The position numbers and the translations under genes were made by a program. Of a DNA stretch of 29,617 nt, positions 1-6,996 are shown in pieces. Below the pieces are notes generated by a model. That model was not told the origin of the DNA. It made no database searches and worked only from the letters and a program-made list of their open reading frames with translations. Numbering within the stretch: the first letter of the stretch is position 1; each line of letters begins with the position of its first letter. This DNA comes from an uncultured Limnohabitans sp. (GTDB taxonomy: Bacteria > Pseudomonadota > Gammaproteobacteria > Burkholderiales > Burkholderiaceae_C). The stretch spans positions 1-29,617 of the forward strand of contig CALEYZ010000067.1 in assembly GCA_937928195.1 (NCBI GenBank), given 5' to 3'.

Positions 1-22
1 GAATAAATTGACGACGTTTCAT
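1..22 (-). CDS. Start of a twin-arginine protein, probably FccB-like flavoprotein (partial)
   Basis: Only the first seven codons lie in the window, reading MKRRQFI. A ribosome binding site (GGAG) sits a few bases upstream of the ATG. The RRQFI pattern is a typical beginning of a Tat export signal. The gene follows directly on a small c-type cytochrome gene, with 9 bp between stop and start. In sulfur-oxidising proteobacteria this pairing is typical of flavocytochrome c sulfide dehydrogenase, where the flavoprotein subunit is Tat-exported and docks with the cytochrome. The identity is inferred from context because the body of the protein is outside the window. Confidence 0.5.
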
Positions 23-31
23 GACAACTCC

Positions 32-355
32 TTATTTTTTCTGTGCTGCAAAGTAGCCAGCAATGGCAACAATTTGATCGTCGCTGTAACCCTTGGACAG
101 CTGATGCATGACGGTGGCAGGCTTGCGACCTGCTTTGAAATCCATCATTTTCTTGACGATGTCGTCTTTGTTGGCGCCTGCCAGTGCTTCATTGCCAGCC
201 TCGGCTCGGCCGTTGGTGCCATGGCAATTCGAACAACCCGCAGCCCAACTGCGAACTTGCATGGGGTCGGGGGCATTGGTTTGTGCCTGAGCGCTGGTGG
301 CAAAGCAAACAAGCACTGCACCGAAGTAAAGCCAATTTTTCATAATTTTTGACAT
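32..355 (-). CDS. Small periplasmic c-type cytochrome (FccA-like)
   Basis: The protein has 107 residues. Residues 1-24 form a Sec signal peptide ending in SAQA. The single haem site is C41-S-N-C44-H45, and M83 (in TVMHQL) is the likely distal ligand. This is a class I monohaem cytochrome c. The next gene on the strand starts like a Tat-exported flavoprotein, so it may be the electron-accepting subunit of a sulfide dehydrogenase (FccAB); a generic cytochrome c553 is the alternative. I chose the ATG at 355. The frame extends up to a TTG at 397, but that would overlap the preceding stop and add residues ahead of the signal peptide. An ATG at 343 (MKNWLYF) is also possible. No clear Shine-Dalgarno sequence is visible for any of these starts. 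Confidence 0.75.
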   Translation of the reverse strand: MSKIMKNWLYFGAVLVCFATSAQAQTNAPDPMQVRSWAAGCSNCHGTNGRAEAGNEALAGANKDDIVKKMMDFKAGRKPATVMHQLSKGYSDDQIVAIAGYFAAQKK

Positions 356-393
356 GTTGGAAGAAGTTAAAAATGAACGGTTCAACTGAAGGT

Positions 394-819
394 TCAAGGA
401 CGGATGTAAACAAAGCCAGACTTGGCTTGTAAGTTGGCAACCTCAGCAACACCAGAAGGCACAACGGAGGCTTCCATCACCACTTTTTCTTTTGGAATTT
501 TGCGGGTTTCAAGCGTGTTGTTGCAGACATCGAACTTCACGCCTTTGGAGGCCAAGTCACCGATGGTGCCTGCAAAGGGTTGACCTGCCGGTGTCATGGC
601 ACCTTCAAGTAAAAAATCAATGCCAGGACCGTGCGTGACCACGGTGATTTTGGCGTTGGGGTCGGCGGCCAAATGATTGCGAATGTTGCCCATCGCGCGA
701 GCTGCTTGAGCTAAGCCTTCGTTTAAGTGGTAAACCACTTTGGTTTGGGCATGTGCTGCTGCAGCGAAGCACAAAGCCAGAGACAGTCCGCATGTGCGAA
801 CCAAAGACAGGGTATTCAT
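394..819 (-). CDS. Periplasmic DsrE/DsrF-like family protein
   Basis: The protein has 141 residues with a signal peptide at about 1-24 ending in AAAHA, so it is probably periplasmic. The remainder resembles the small DsrE-like fold: a betaalpha start (VVYHLNEG), then ITVVTHGPGIDFLL, and a conserved cysteine C99 in FDVCNNTL. Related cytoplasmic proteins (DsrE, TusD) carry sulfur as cysteine persulfide; secreted relatives are common beside sox and sulfide dehydrogenase genes. Lying between an ArsR-type regulator and the cytochrome supports a role in sulfur handling, which is inference. The start is well supported by AGGAG six bases ahead of the ATG. An 8-bp palindrome ATCTAGAT lies at 836-843, just upstream. 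Confidence 0.7.
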   Translation of the reverse strand: MNTLSLVRTCGLSLALCFAAAAHAQTKVVYHLNEGLAQAARAMGNIRNHLAADPNAKITVVTHGPGIDFLLEGAMTPAGQPFAGTIGDLASKGVKFDVCNNTLETRKIPKEKVVMEASVVPSGVAEVANLQAKSGFVYIRP

Positions 820-887
820 TAGCCACTCCTAATTTATCTAGATGTTAATCTGGCATGAAGGTGCATGGGCACAGTACTAACCCGACT

Positions 888-1232
888 TCAAACTGACTCG
901 AGACTTTCAGTGGCGATTTGGGTGCAGACCGCGCGGCACAGGTCTACAAAGCTTGGGTTGGCAATGCGGTAATAAATTTGTACGCCCTCGCGGCGTTTTT
1001 GAAGAATGCCGGCTTGGAACAAGGTGCTTAAATGTTGCGACATGTTGGATTGCGTGGTGTCGACTTCTTCTAACAACTCGCTGACATTTTTTTCACCAGC
1101 ACACAAACAACTCATGATTCGCAAACGCATGGGTGCCGACATCACGCGAAAGATTTCAGCGGCACGGTTGAAAGTGGCGTCGTCTTTTTCGAGTTTTTCG
1201 AATTGAATGTTTTTGATTTTGCTGGTTCGCAT
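888..1232 (-). CDS. ArsR-family winged-helix repressor, probable sulfide/persulfide sensor
   Basis: The protein has 114 residues. The winged-helix core spans about 25-95, with the recognition helix in TTQSNMSQHLSTL (59-71) and the wing in KRREGVQIYYRI. Cysteines occur as C42/C44 (SCLCAG) and C99/C103 (LCRAVC). This two-cluster placement resembles the redox cysteines of SqrR/BigR/SoxR-type ArsR repressors, which form a tetrasulfide or disulfide on exposure to reactive sulfur. Divergent function as an arsenic or metal sensor is possible, but the ELCVC metal motif is not intact. The frame continues upstream of the ATG at 1232 without convincing signals. No Shine-Dalgarno sequence precedes the ATG, but a TATATT box lies 7 bases upstream on the coding strand, so the message may be leaderless. 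Confidence 0.8.
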   Translation of the reverse strand: MRTSKIKNIQFEKLEKDDATFNRAAEIFRVMSAPMRLRIMSCLCAGEKNVSELLEEVDTTQSNMSQHLSTLFQAGILQKRREGVQIYYRIANPSFVDLCRAVCTQIATESLESV

Positions 1233-1237
1233 GAACC
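1224..1237. promoter_or_regulatory. Inverted repeat overlapping the arsR-like start codon
   Basis: GGTTC and GAACC arms (5 bp, perfect) flank a 4-base spacer containing the start codon of the ArsR-family gene. It lies immediately beside the TATATT box at 1240-1245. A palindrome in this position could be an autoregulatory operator. It is short, so chance is a real possibility. Confidence 0.25.
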
Positions 1238-1321
1238 GAAATATAGCTTGAAAACCATCTCTCTGTAGCCCCTTGCGAGCCAACAAAGGGCTAGGACCAG
1301 CGAGAGACGGATTGAGTCGGC

Positions 1322-1756
1322 TTATTTTCCAATTTCCGTCCGAACCCATTTGGCCAAATCTGCAGCCGATCTAGCCCCAGAAATTCTGGCCACTTCCTTG
1401 CCCCCTTTGAAAATTGCCAATGTGGGAATGCTGCGAATGTTGTGTTTGGCCCCCACCTCTTGGTGCGCCTCAGTGTCTACTTTGACGAAACGAGCATGTG
1501 GCTCCAGCATGGCGCACGCTCTTTCATATTCGGGTGCCATCATGCGACAGGGTCCGCACCAAGGTGCCCAGAAGTCCACAACCACAGGGACTTCGCTTTT
1601 TGCAATTTGTGCTTCCAAGCCCGTGGCTGTAAGGCTGGCGGGGTGCTTGTCAAAAAGCGGCTTGTGACAACTGCCGCAAGACAACTCAGCTTCCAATTGC
1701 GCTGTGGCAACACGGTTCGTGCTGTTGCAGTGGGGGCACACCAAGTGTGTTTTCAT
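1322..1756 (-). CDS. trxC: Thioredoxin 2 type, with N-terminal zinc ribbon
   Basis: The protein has 144 residues. The N-terminal zinc ribbon uses C7-P-H-C10 and C27-G-S-C30, the hallmark of TrxC. A thioredoxin domain follows with the redox centre W66-C67-G68-P69-C70 and the conserved cis-proline P111 (RSIPT). It reduces protein disulfides in the cytoplasm, and in E. coli TrxC is linked to oxidative stress. The start is the ATG at 1756, with AAGGAAC a few bases upstream. The frame could be extended to a TTG at 1771, but that would overlap this ribosome binding site. It lies upstream of and co-directional with the ArsR-like gene, and divergent from the OsmC gene, so a shared thiol-stress response is plausible. 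Confidence 0.9.
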   Translation of the reverse strand: MKTHLVCPHCNSTNRVATAQLEAELSCGSCHKPLFDKHPASLTATGLEAQIAKSEVPVVVDFWAPWCGPCRMMAPEYERACAMLEPHARFVKVDTEAHQEVGAKHNIRSIPTLAIFKGGKEVARISGARSAADLAKWVRTEIGK

Positions 1757-1804
1757 GTGAGTTCCTTTCAAGCTCTTTCAGTACAAGTGGCGATTGTTTT
1801 TTGT

Positions 1805-1839
1805 ATTTCAAGCGCATCATGACCGAAGGTACTTGAAAT
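1805..1839. promoter_or_regulatory. Inverted repeat in the trxC/osmC divergent promoter region
   Basis: Perfect 8-bp arms ATTTCAAG and CTTGAAAT (1805-1812 and 1832-1839) are separated by 19 bases, between the divergent trxC-like and OsmC-family genes. The centre-to-centre distance of 27 bp is long for a simple dimer operator but possible for two half-sites or a hairpin. No regulator can be assigned from the sequence alone. Confidence 0.3.
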
Positions 1840-1932
1840 GAATTGATCTAAGTTAAGTCCGAGGCGGATGAAATCCCTCATATTGGCGTTGTGCTTCGTG
1901 GACTCACCCGAGAAAATTAGAGGGCTTCAACC

Positions 1933-2385
1933 ATGTCAGAAAAAACCATTACCGTTGAACTTCGTCAACGCTCAAAATACCAATTTGACATTGAATTCAG
2001 CGAAGACATGCCGCAGCTGATGACCGATGAGCCGGTACCTTTGGGTGAGGGCAAGGGGCCAACACCAGTTCATTTACTGGCCGCTGCTGTTGGCAATTGC
2101 CTGAGCGATGCTTTGTATTTTGCGCTGTCCAAGTTCAAGCAAGCGCCAGAGCCCATTCATACCGTGGTGCATGCAGAGGTGGGGCGCAATGCAGAAGGGC
2201 GCATGCGTGTTCTGCGCATAGAGGCTAAATTGCATTTGGGTGTGGAGGCAGACCAACTTGAACACCTTGAACGCGTTTTATCGCAATTCGAAGATTTTTG
2301 TACTGTGACGCAAAGCGTGGGGCAGGGCATTCCTATTCACACGCGTGTTTTGGATTCGAAGGGTGTCATTTTGAAAGGCCCTTGA
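1933..2385 (+). CDS. OsmC/Ohr-superfamily protein
   Basis: The protein has 150 residues. It shows the two cysteines typical of the OsmC fold: C56 in AAVGNCLSDAL on the central helix and C123 in FEDFCTVTQSV. The family reduces organic or fatty-acid hydroperoxides with the paired thiols, though many OsmC-like proteins have unknown substrates. A purine-rich AGAGGG lies about nine bases ahead of the ATG. It is divergent from trxC and followed by a small membrane protein gene 53 bp downstream. The sulfur-gene neighbourhood suggests a thiol or persulfide stress role, which is inference. Confidence 0.8.
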   Translation: MSEKTITVELRQRSKYQFDIEFSEDMPQLMTDEPVPLGEGKGPTPVHLLAAAVGNCLSDALYFALSKFKQAPEPIHTVVHAEVGRNAEGRMRVLRIEAKLHLGVEADQLEHLERVLSQFEDFCTVTQSVGQGIPIHTRVLDSKGVILKGP

Positions 2386-2438
2386 CGTTTCAAGCTATCA
2401 GCGCAAAATGAACTCATTAACTTTTAAGGAGAACAGTG

Positions 2439-2648
2439 ATGTTAAAAAACGTCGGCGGAATTGATCGCATCTTGCGAATTGTGGCGGGACTTGCATTGAT
2501 GGCTTTGGCTGCAACAGGCCAAGTGGGTCCTTGGGGTTGGGTGGGCATTGTGGTGTTGGCCACAGGTTTGTTCAGCTTTTGCGGCGCGTATACCTTGTTT
2601 GGATTCAGCACCTGTCCAATGCCCAAAGACCAAGAGCCATCTACCTGA
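2439..2648 (+). CDS. Small DUF2892-type inner membrane protein
   Basis: The protein has 69 residues. The N-terminal MLKNVGGIDRILRIVAGLAL and two hydrophobic segments (about 15-32 and 36-56), then a C-terminal FSTCPMP motif, match the DUF2892 (YgaP-like membrane domain) family. In other bacteria this domain is often fused to or encoded beside rhodanese domains. Molecular function is unknown. I chose ATG 2439 because AAGGAG lies seven bases upstream; a GTG one codon earlier is in frame. Its stop is only 11 bp from the convergent antiporter stop, leaving no room for an independent terminator. Confidence 0.75.
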   Translation: MLKNVGGIDRILRIVAGLALMALAATGQVGPWGWVGIVVLATGLFSFCGAYTLFGFSTCPMPKDQEPST

Positions 2649-2659
2649 TTCAGTGCTGA

Positions 2660-3925
2660 TCAAAAGGGCAGGAATTTCAAAGCGAAGGCTGCGATCAATG
2701 TGGGCAGCAATGCCCCGCCCAATAAGCCTAGCGCACTGATGCTTGCATTTTGAAACCCCTTCTTGAGCAAGGCAGCGCCTGCAGGGTTGGGTGCGTTGGC
2801 GATCACCGTGAGGCCACCGCCTGCAACGGCGCCTGCCACCAGGTTGTATTTGGCTTCGTCTGAAAGGCCTTCAATCAAAGAGCCCAAGTAGGTCAGGGCC
2901 GCATTGTCTGTGATGGCGGTCAGGCCCAATGCACTGCCAAACAAAGCGTTGGGCGAAAGTTGGGTGAGCAGTGGCTGCAGCCACCACTGTTGCATGCCGC
3001 CAATCACCACCAAGCCCGCTAGGAAAAATGCAACCAGCAGCGCTTCTTTGAGGACCAAAGGGTTTTGATGCTGGGGGTAGGCATGCGTCACACCTAAAAA
3101 CAATAAAAACAAACCCAAAAACGCCACAGGGTAATGACCCAACACCACAACGCCTGCCAATAAAGTCAGATGGCTCAAGACCAATGAGAAAGGCACGGGG
3201 GCGATGCTTGAATTTTTGATATCAATCGGTTCTTTTTGCAGGTAAGGCTTGAGCACATAAGCTGCCAGGCTGGCATTGATCACCACAGCCACAGCCGATT
3301 TCCAACCAAAATTCAAAAGCATCCACAAAGAGTCCCACTGCCAAGTGCTGGCCACCATCAGCACTGGCGGTGCGGCAAAGGACGTGAGGGTGCCGCCAAT
3401 CGAGACGTTCACGAACAACACACCCAGTGTGAAATATTTGATTCGCTCAGGCACCTTGGTATGAAACACCAATGGTGCCAGCATCAGGGCTGCCACTGTC
3501 ATGGCCGCGGGCTCTGTGATCAAAGAACCCATCAATGGCACGATGGCCAGGCCCATCCAAGTGCGAACCAAGCTGACGGGCAAGGGGACGCGTGATGCCA
3601 TGGCACTGACAAGCTGTGTGACAGCAAACAAGACAGGCCGTGAAGCCGCCATGACCATCACCACAAACACAAACAAGGGTTCTGTGTATTGCCGTGACTC
3701 TGCAAACGCCAGTGCTGCAGGGCCACCTTGGATGGCGGCCATGGCACCGACCAAGATAAAAGCCCAAAAGCCGAAGACAACCTCAACTTCGCTCAGCAAA
3801 TGAAGAAGTCCAGAATGCTTGGGATAACTTTTGGCCAGAGCCGCAAAATAACTGACGGAGAAAGTATGGAGCAGTGCCAGCGCAAAGATGAGCGCGGCGA
3901 TGTGTTCAATTTGCAAGGAGAACAT
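2660..3925 (-). CDS. Putative Na+/H+ antiporter
   Basis: The protein has 421 residues and is almost entirely hydrophobic, with roughly 10-12 transmembrane segments. It resembles the putative Na+/H+ antiporter family Pfam Na_H_antiport_3 (ion transporter superfamily). Visible motifs are the SIGGTLTSFAAPPVLMVA re-entrant-like segment in the first half and the related NAPNPAGAALLKKGF segment near the C-terminus. A repeated TxxAxPP / AxxPxxA pattern is typical of the fold. The ion and direction cannot be told from sequence. No Shine-Dalgarno sequence is visible before ATG 3925. The gene lies downstream of the HAD gene on the same strand, but a 165-bp+ gap suggests its own promoter. Confidence 0.7.
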   Translation of the reverse strand: MFSLQIEHIAALIFALALLHTFSVSYFAALAKSYPKHSGLLHLLSEVEVVFGFWAFILVGAMAAIQGGPAALAFAESRQYTEPLFVFVVMVMAASRPVLFAVTQLVSAMASRVPLPVSLVRTWMGLAIVPLMGSLITEPAAMTVAALMLAPLVFHTKVPERIKYFTLGVLFVNVSIGGTLTSFAAPPVLMVASTWQWDSLWMLLNFGWKSAVAVVINASLAAYVLKPYLQKEPIDIKNSSIAPVPFSLVLSHLTLLAGVVVLGHYPVAFLGLFLLFLGVTHAYPQHQNPLVLKEALLVAFFLAGLVVIGGMQQWWLQPLLTQLSPNALFGSALGLTAITDNAALTYLGSLIEGLSDEAKYNLVAGAVAGGGLTVIANAPNPAGAALLKKGFQNASISALGLLGGALLPTLIAAFALKFLPF

Positions 3926-4100
3926 GTGTGTCAGGTCGAGCGAAGTCCGCGAGGCGGCCCGACCATCGCATGAACCTGCTATTCCCTTTGAACAGCACCC
4001 AATGGAAATCTTATGTCGGTTGAATTAACCGTGTGTTTCAAGGTCTATTGCAAACGGAGTGGGTGAGCAGGCAGGGGAGGCTGCACACCTGCCTTCTTGG

Positions 4101-4760
4101 TTAAAACCATTCAATTTGCGGCCAACCCCGCTTGGCCGCTTCGGCGCGCAGTTTGACGTCGCCTTGCGTCACAGTGGCGTGCGTGACGGCCTCTAGCAAG
4201 GGGAGGTCGTTGATGGAGTCGCTGTAGCCCCAAGATTCCAATTGTTCCCATTGCAAGTTTTTCGCATTGCACCAAGATTTGAGGCGCGTCACTTTGCCCT
4301 CGCGCATGTTCAGTACACCTTGCGTTCTTCCCGTGAACAAGCCTTCATGGATCTCGGCCTCTGTGGCGATCAATTCTTGAATACCCAAGTAAGCTGCAGT
4401 AAGTTCAGTGATGAAACGATTGGTGGCCGTGGTCATGACCACGCGGTCGCCGTTGTTTTGGTGTGATTTGATTTGAGCTTTACCGCCAGCGCACAAGCGC
4501 GGAATGACCCAATCATTCAAAAATTCTTGGCGAAGCGGCTCCCAATCGTGAGGCGATTTCAACGTCAAGGTGCCAATGTAGAACTCACAAAAGGCCTGCA
4601 CATCAACAGCGCCTGATTTGTAGTCCCGTGCCATGGCTTCGTTCTTCGCAGAGAAAATCGCTTTGTCGAGCAAGCCTTTGTCAATTATGAAGTCGCACCA
4701 CAACTGGTCGCTGTCACCATCGAGTAGCGTGTGGTCTAAGTCAAACAGGGCCAGGCGCAT
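4101..4760 (-). CDS. HAD-IB family phosphatase (CicA/SerB-like)
   Basis: The protein has 219 residues. HAD motif I is FDLDHTLLDGDSD with the nucleophile D7 and acid D9; motif II is MTTAT; motif III/IV is GYSDSINDLPLL. The helical cap between motifs I and II fits subclass IB (phosphoserine phosphatase-like, TIGR01490 type). It hydrolyses a small phosphomonoester; the substrate is unknown. The ATG at 4760 lies one base after the aldehyde dehydrogenase stop, so the two are probably translationally coupled. The frame stays open about 200 bp upstream, but that part is only the antisense-free overlap with the dehydrogenase gene and looks non-coding. Being last in the leftward phosphonate operon, it may act on a phosphoester related to that pathway, but similar genes are widespread in Betaproteobacteria. 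Confidence 0.8.
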   Translation of the reverse strand: MRLALFDLDHTLLDGDSDQLWCDFIIDKGLLDKAIFSAKNEAMARDYKSGAVDVQAFCEFYIGTLTLKSPHDWEPLRQEFLNDWVIPRLCAGGKAQIKSHQNNGDRVVMTTATNRFITELTAAYLGIQELIATEAEIHEGLFTGRTQGVLNMREGKVTRLKSWCNAKNLQWEQLESWGYSDSINDLPLLEAVTHATVTQGDVKLRAEAAKRGWPQIEWF

Positions 4761-4761
4761 G

Positions 4762-6147
4762 TCAGTTGCTGCGCAGGTGCCAGGCTTTGGGGCGTGTGAA
4801 GGTGGCCAAACCTTCGCGTGACAGGGTGAGGCCAACACCGGAGTGGCCGTAGCCACTCCAAGGCAAGCGAGGGCTGACGCGGTCGCAGCAGTTCCAGTAC
4901 ACCGTGCCAGCGCGAACTTGCGACAGTACGTCGCGTGCGTGTTGTTCGTTGGGCGTGTAAACACCTGCCGTTAAGCCGTATTGCGTGTCGTTCATCAGGC
5001 GCACAGCTTCGGCATCGTCACTGACTTTTTGAATGCCGATGATGGGGCCAAAGCTTTCGTCTCGCATCAGAGACATGCTGTGGTTGACATTGTCAAAGAC
5101 GGTGGCTTCAAACCAATTGCCTTTGCCGCCCATAGGGCCTTTGCTGCGTTGACCGCCCAGCAAACAACGCGCACCTTTGGCTTTGGCGTCGGCAATTTGA
5201 TCTTCCAACACTTTAATTTGAGGCGCGCGGGTCAAAGGGCCCAAGTAGGTGTCGGCTGCCAAGGGGTCGCCCATTTTGAAGGTACGTACGGTGTCGACCA
5301 AGGCTTCTACAAACTGATCGTGAATGTTGGCGTGCACATAGATGCGCTCGACGGAGCAGCAGCTTTGTCCGGCGTTGTACATGGCACCATCGGCCAAAGA
5401 TTGCGCTGCTGCCACTGGGTCGGCATCGGCGCAGACATAGGTGGGATCTTTACCGCCCAATTCCAATTGCAATTTGGTCATGCGCGGGCCTATCACGTTG
5501 GCAATGTGTTGGCCTGTGGCCAAAGAGCCCGTGAAAAACATGCCATCGAGTTGCTGAGCCAGCAAGGCATTACCTGTGTCTGCCGCGCCAATCAGGGTTG
5601 CAAACACGTCTGCAGGAATACCTGCTTCGTGGAGCAAACGGCCCATGGCCAGACCACTCATGGCGGCGAATTCGGAGGGCTTGTACAAAATGGCATTGCC
5701 CATGAGCAAGCCTGGCACAAACACGTTACCTCCCACAAACCAGGGATAGTTCCACGCAGAAATGTTACCAATCAAACCGAGGGGAATGTGTTGAATTTGC
5801 TCGCACATGCCGTCTTGTTTGAAGACTGTTTCGGTTTTGAGAATGCCTTCAGCTTCAGCCAAAAAGAAATCAACACGGCCTAAGAAACCATTCAGTTCAT
5901 TGCGTGAGTGGCCCAAGGGTTTGCCGGTTTCCTGCGTCATGATTTTGGCAAGGTCGTCCAGTTGCGTTTGGACCAATGCTCGGAAACGTTGGATGCAGGC
6001 CGTGCGTTCGGACACAGGTGTGGCCGCCCAAGCAGCCTGTGCATTGCGCGCTTTTTGCGCTTTCAGGGCCACGGCAGCGCCATCGTCGATGGGCAGTTGG
6101 GTGATCAGTTCTTCGGTGGCGGGGTTGATGACGTCAAGCAGTTTCAT
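4762..6147 (-). CDS. NAD(P)-dependent aldehyde dehydrogenase
   Basis: The protein has 461 residues, the normal size of the ALDH superfamily. Key residues are N133 (AWNYPW), K156 (LYKPSE), the general base E229 (LELGGKDP) and the catalytic cysteine C263 (GQSCCS). The family oxidises aldehydes to acids. The preceding genes on the strand encode a PuuD-type hydrolase, an iron alcohol dehydrogenase and a gamma-glutamyl ligase, so the expected substrate is a gamma-glutamyl aldehyde, analogous to PuuC in putrescine catabolism. That substrate assignment is inference. It is distinct from the PhnY-type dehydrogenase encoded on the other strand. GGA five bases before the ATG is a weak ribosome site. Confidence 0.9.
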   Translation of the reverse strand: MKLLDVINPATEELITQLPIDDGAAVALKAQKARNAQAAWAATPVSERTACIQRFRALVQTQLDDLAKIMTQETGKPLGHSRNELNGFLGRVDFFLAEAEGILKTETVFKQDGMCEQIQHIPLGLIGNISAWNYPWFVGGNVFVPGLLMGNAILYKPSEFAAMSGLAMGRLLHEAGIPADVFATLIGAADTGNALLAQQLDGMFFTGSLATGQHIANVIGPRMTKLQLELGGKDPTYVCADADPVAAAQSLADGAMYNAGQSCCSVERIYVHANIHDQFVEALVDTVRTFKMGDPLAADTYLGPLTRAPQIKVLEDQIADAKAKGARCLLGGQRSKGPMGGKGNWFEATVFDNVNHSMSLMRDESFGPIIGIQKVSDDAEAVRLMNDTQYGLTAGVYTPNEQHARDVLSQVRAGTVYWNCCDRVSPRLPWSGYGHSGVGLTLSREGLATFTRPKAWHLRSN

Positions 6148-6192
6148 AGGAGTCCAATGGGTTCAATGTCGGTGTTGATCAATGCGGTTTGC

Positions 6193-6978
6193 TCAAGCTG
6201 CAGGCTTGTGGCGCGCTGCATTCAAAAAATCTTTCAGGATAGGGCTGTCGTCCAAGGTCCCCAATGCAGTTTTGTGGAATTCTGGATGCCACTGCACCGC
6301 AGCCACATAAGCTTTGCCTTGATGCCGTATGGCTTCTGGAATGCGGTCGTGCGGACAGTAAGCTTCCACCACAAAGTTGGGTGCCAGATCTTTCACACCT
6401 TGGTGGTGAATGCTGTTGACCTTGGCCTTTTGGGTACCGCCTAGTAGTTTCGATAATTTGCTGTTGGGATCGAAGGCAACTTCGTGCATGTTGAGGTCGT
6501 ATTGCACGCCGTCACGGTGCATCAAGGCTTCAGGCCTTTGTGTGGCAATGTCTTGGTACAAGGTGCCACCAAACGCCACGTTGATCATTTGCATGCCGCG
6601 GCATACACCCAATACAGGTTTGCCTGTGGCGACAAAGGCTTCAATCAATTTCTTTTCATAGGCATCACGTACACGGTCGCCCGTCCAGCGTGGGTCCATC
6701 ACCTCTTCACCGTAACTGCCTGGCCACACATCGCTGCCGCCCATCAGCACGACGCCATCTAACCAGTCGGCGTAATCGGTAATTTGCGCATCACCCACTT
6801 GCGTATCGCCTTCAGGCGAAGGAATCATGACCGCCAGATCACCTTGCGACATGACCCAGTGGGCCACTGATTGTTCTATGTACTGAAGCGTCTTGCCTTT
6901 GAAAATAGGACGCTCGTTGTCTGGGTGGAAAAAGCAAGCCGAGATGCCAATTTTGAGACGTTTGGTATTGGAGGACAT
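6193..6978 (-). CDS. PuuD-type gamma-glutamyl hydrolase (class I amidotransferase fold)
   Basis: The protein has 261 residues. It has the peptidase C26/class I glutamine amidotransferase triad: C126 in GVCRGMQ, and H231 and E233 in QWHPEF. MGGSDVWPGSYGE near residue 80 is the oxyanion-strand region seen in gamma-glutamyl-GABA hydrolases. PuuD-type enzymes release glutamate from gamma-glutamyl-N compounds in the last step of gamma-glutamylated amine degradation. The neighbours (a glutamine-synthetase-like ligase and two dehydrogenases) supply the earlier steps. Start: ATG 6978, 18 bp after the previous stop; a TTG directly after that stop is in frame but less likely. The actual amide substrate is not determined. 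Confidence 0.85.
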   Translation of the reverse strand: MSSNTKRLKIGISACFFHPDNERPIFKGKTLQYIEQSVAHWVMSQGDLAVMIPSPEGDTQVGDAQITDYADWLDGVVLMGGSDVWPGSYGEEVMDPRWTGDRVRDAYEKKLIEAFVATGKPVLGVCRGMQMINVAFGGTLYQDIATQRPEALMHRDGVQYDLNMHEVAFDPNSKLSKLLGGTQKAKVNSIHHQGVKDLAPNFVVEAYCPHDRIPEAIRHQGKAYVAAVQWHPEFHKTALGTLDDSPILKDFLNAARHKPAA

Positions 6979-6996
6979 GAACGCGCAAGCCTTCAA

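Noticed and set aside
3914..4028. AAGGAG followed by ATG (3924) on the plus strand, a 34-codon frame
   Set aside because: The apparent ribosome site is the complement of the antiporter's first codons; the peptide has no recognisable feature.
4068..4093. GGCAGG/CCTGCC hairpin after the HAD gene
   Set aside because: Loop of 12 bases and no T-run on either strand; not convincing as a terminator.
4101..4760. HAD protein as the phosphonoacetaldehyde hydrolase PhnX
   Set aside because: Cap type and motifs fit HAD-IB phosphatases; the PhnX Schiff-base lysine region is not recognisable, and PhnY/PhnA already supply the next steps.
4761..4964. N-terminal extension of the HAD frame (68 extra residues)
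   Set aside because: It overlaps the aldehyde dehydrogenase coding region, has no ribosome site, and the DLD motif belongs near the N-terminus in this family.
4981..5883. 300-residue open frame on the plus strand
   Set aside because: Antisense to the aldehyde dehydrogenase, His/Gly-rich low-quality composition, no recognisable domain.
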